Origin: an uncultured Planctomycetaceae bacterium
GTDB taxonomy: Bacteria; Planctomycetota; Planctomycetia; Planctomycetales; Planctomycetaceae
Direction: 5' to 3'
Assembly: GCA_903823545.1 (NCBI GenBank)
Contig: CAIJTL010001133.1
Location: forward strand, 1 to 7,770
Length of the DNA: 7,770 nucleotides
Position 1 is the first letter of the stretch. Every line of letters starts with the position of its first letter. Made by a program: the position numbers and the translations under genes. A model generated the notes under the pieces. The model was not told the origin of the DNA. It made no database searches and saw only the letters and a list, made by a program, of their open reading frames with translations. This document shows positions 6,678 through 7,770 of the stretch, one piece after another.

Positions 6678-7770
6678 TTAGGCAAACAATTCGTGAATCG
6701 GCTTCGTCCCGAAATCGACCAGCGGGAACGGTCTTCCGGCGGGGCCGGGAAGATGTGATTCAATGTTGAATCCGAGGCTATGAAAAATCGTCGCGACGAC
6801 CTCGCTCGGATTCACGGGACGCTCTGCCGGATAACCGCCGATCGGATCGCTCTTGCCGATTACTCGGCCCCCTTTAATGCCGCCGCCAGCAAAGTAGCTT
6901 GACCAGCATTGCGGCCAGTGATCACGGCCACCGGCGGGATTTACGCGCGGCGTCCGACCGAACTCAGCCAGATTGCAAACTAGCGTGTTGTCCAACATGC
7001 CGCGCTGGTGCAAGTCTTCGATCAACGCCGAATAGCCTTGGTCATACATCGGTGCAACGATGTCGCGCATCCCTTCGATGGACGTGAATGGCTTCGTGCC
7101 GTGGATGTCCCAAGTGATTTCGTCGAACACGGTCAAGAAGGTATTGATCGTCACAAACCGCACACCAGCTTCGACAAGTCGCCGAGCCAGCAAGCAGCAT
7201 TGCCCGAAGCGGCTCATTCCGTATCGCTCGCGAACTTCTTTGGGTTCGCGAGAAAGATCAAATGCGGCGCGAGCTTGCTCACTAGTCACCATGCGGAAGG
7301 CCGCCTCAAAGCTGCTGTCGACGAGCTTTGCGTTCTCGCTCTTTTCAAAGTTGCTCACCGTGGTGTCGACGACGTCACGTAATTTCCGTCGGCGATCGAG
7401 GCGTACTTCGCCAATCTGCTTCGGTGGCAAAAGATCTGGGACTCGGAAATCTTCTTTCGACGGGTCTGAGTTCAAAAAGAACGGTGATTGTGCTTTGCCA
7501 AGGAATCCCGCGTCTTGGCCATGAGGTAGGCCACCGCCAGTGTTTCCCATTGTTTGGGGCATTATGACGTGAGCGGGCAAGTCAGATCGTCGACCCATCA
7601 AGTAGCTCGCGACACAACCGGCATGTGGTGTGATGATTCCGCCGGAGAAGAGTCGTCCGGTTTGCATTAGTTGATGTCCGGTGTCGTGAACTGCGGCCCC
7701 GGTGTGATAGCAACTTCGGACGATTGAAAACTTATCTGCGATCGCGGCGTGCTTCGGGAAGATTTCGCTG
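6678..7770 (-). CDS. DUF1501 family protein, N-terminus beyond the window
   Basis: The frame is open from the right edge (first complete codon at 7769-7767) to the TAA at 6680-6678, giving 363 residues of the C-terminal part. The sequence carries DUF1501 landmarks: 'TGAAVHDTGHQLMQTGRLF' near the edge, 'CLLARRLVEAGVRFVTIN', 'DIHGTKPF', 'TLVCNLAEFGRTPRVNPAGG' followed by Arg-Asp-His-Trp, 'GGRVIGKSDPIGGYPAERPV', and the end block 'HLPGPAGRPFPLVD'. The family belongs to the alkaline-phosphatase/sulfatase-like fold; the Glu and Asp-His of EFGRTP and GRDHW fit metal-binding positions of that fold (inference). Members are normally exported, often with a Tat signal, and in planctomycetes usually sit beside a DUF1549/DUF1553 cytochrome-type protein; both the signal and that neighbour would be outside this window. 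Biochemical function is not established. The ATG at 7667 is internal, since the conserved family sequence continues upstream of it. It leads the run of - strand genes. Confidence 0.92.
   Translation of the reverse strand, partial: SEIFPKHAAIADKFSIVRSCYHTGAAVHDTGHQLMQTGRLFSGGIITPHAGCVASYLMGRRSDLPAHVIMPQTMGNTGGGLPHGQDAGFLGKAQSPFFLNSDPSKEDFRVPDLLPPKQIGEVRLDRRRKLRDVVDTTVSNFEKSENAKLVDSSFEAAFRMVTSEQARAAFDLSREPKEVRERYGMSRFGQCCLLARRLVEAGVRFVTINTFLTVFDEITWDIHGTKPFTSIEGMRDIVAPMYDQGYSALIEDLHQRGMLDNTLVCNLAEFGRTPRVNPAGGRDHWPQCWSSYFAGGGIKGGRVIGKSDPIGGYPAERPVNPSEVVATIFHSLGFNIESHLPGPAGRPFPLVDFGTKPIHELFA

Noticed and set aside
6656..6763. 36-residue extension of the NagA-like protein
   Set aside because: It overlaps the DUF1501 3' end by 86 bases and has no family similarity; the ATG at 6655 fits the family start.

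Overview
The window looks like chromosomal DNA of a planctomycete (Planctomycetota, probably Pirellulales-like). The evidence is the combination of families: a DUF1559 prepilin-like protein, a DUF1501 protein, and an FG-GAP/VCBS plus ASPIC/UnbV protein, all expanded in that phylum. Base composition is moderate by eye, and most starts lack a clear Shine-Dalgarno. This placement is inference; there is no rRNA or marker gene in the window.

Layout. On the + strand, bases 1-258 are the 3' end of a DUF1559 gene, followed by a strong intrinsic terminator (302-333). A gene-free stretch of about 445 bases follows, carrying an imperfect inverted repeat (353-420). A membrane-anchored TPR protein then occupies 704-1909. 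All genes from 1990 to the right edge lie on the - strand and converge on the TPR gene. In transcription order they are: a DUF1501 gene (5' end cut by the window edge), a NagA-family amidohydrolase 22 bases further on, a doubtful small ORF, a short lipoprotein with a cytochrome-oxidase-subunit-II-like cupredoxin fold, and a large secreted protein that fuses a SCO1/SenC copper-thioredoxin domain to seven FG-GAP/VCBS repeats and an ASPIC/UnbV domain.

How they may work together. The most interesting pair is the last two genes. SCO proteins normally help assemble the CuA centre of cytochrome oxidase subunit II. Here a SCO domain with both Cys and the His ligand intact sits directly downstream of a stand-alone COX2-like lipoprotein whose CuA ligands are mostly replaced (His to Tyr, Cys to Gly, His to Gly, Met to Gly by hand alignment). 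The two probably form one transcription unit acting outside the cytoplasmic membrane, perhaps in redox sensing, thiol chemistry or copper handling rather than as a respiratory electron acceptor. A G8-C-G7 tract on the coding strand encodes exactly the ligand-loop region that has been lost. The NagA-like protein is also unusual: the conserved metal-ligand Glu of its HxEGP-type motif is Tyr and the Asn of HLFNAM is Cys, so its substrate or metal centre may differ from classical GlcNAc-6-phosphate deacetylase. No mobile element, CRISPR array, tRNA or rRNA was seen.
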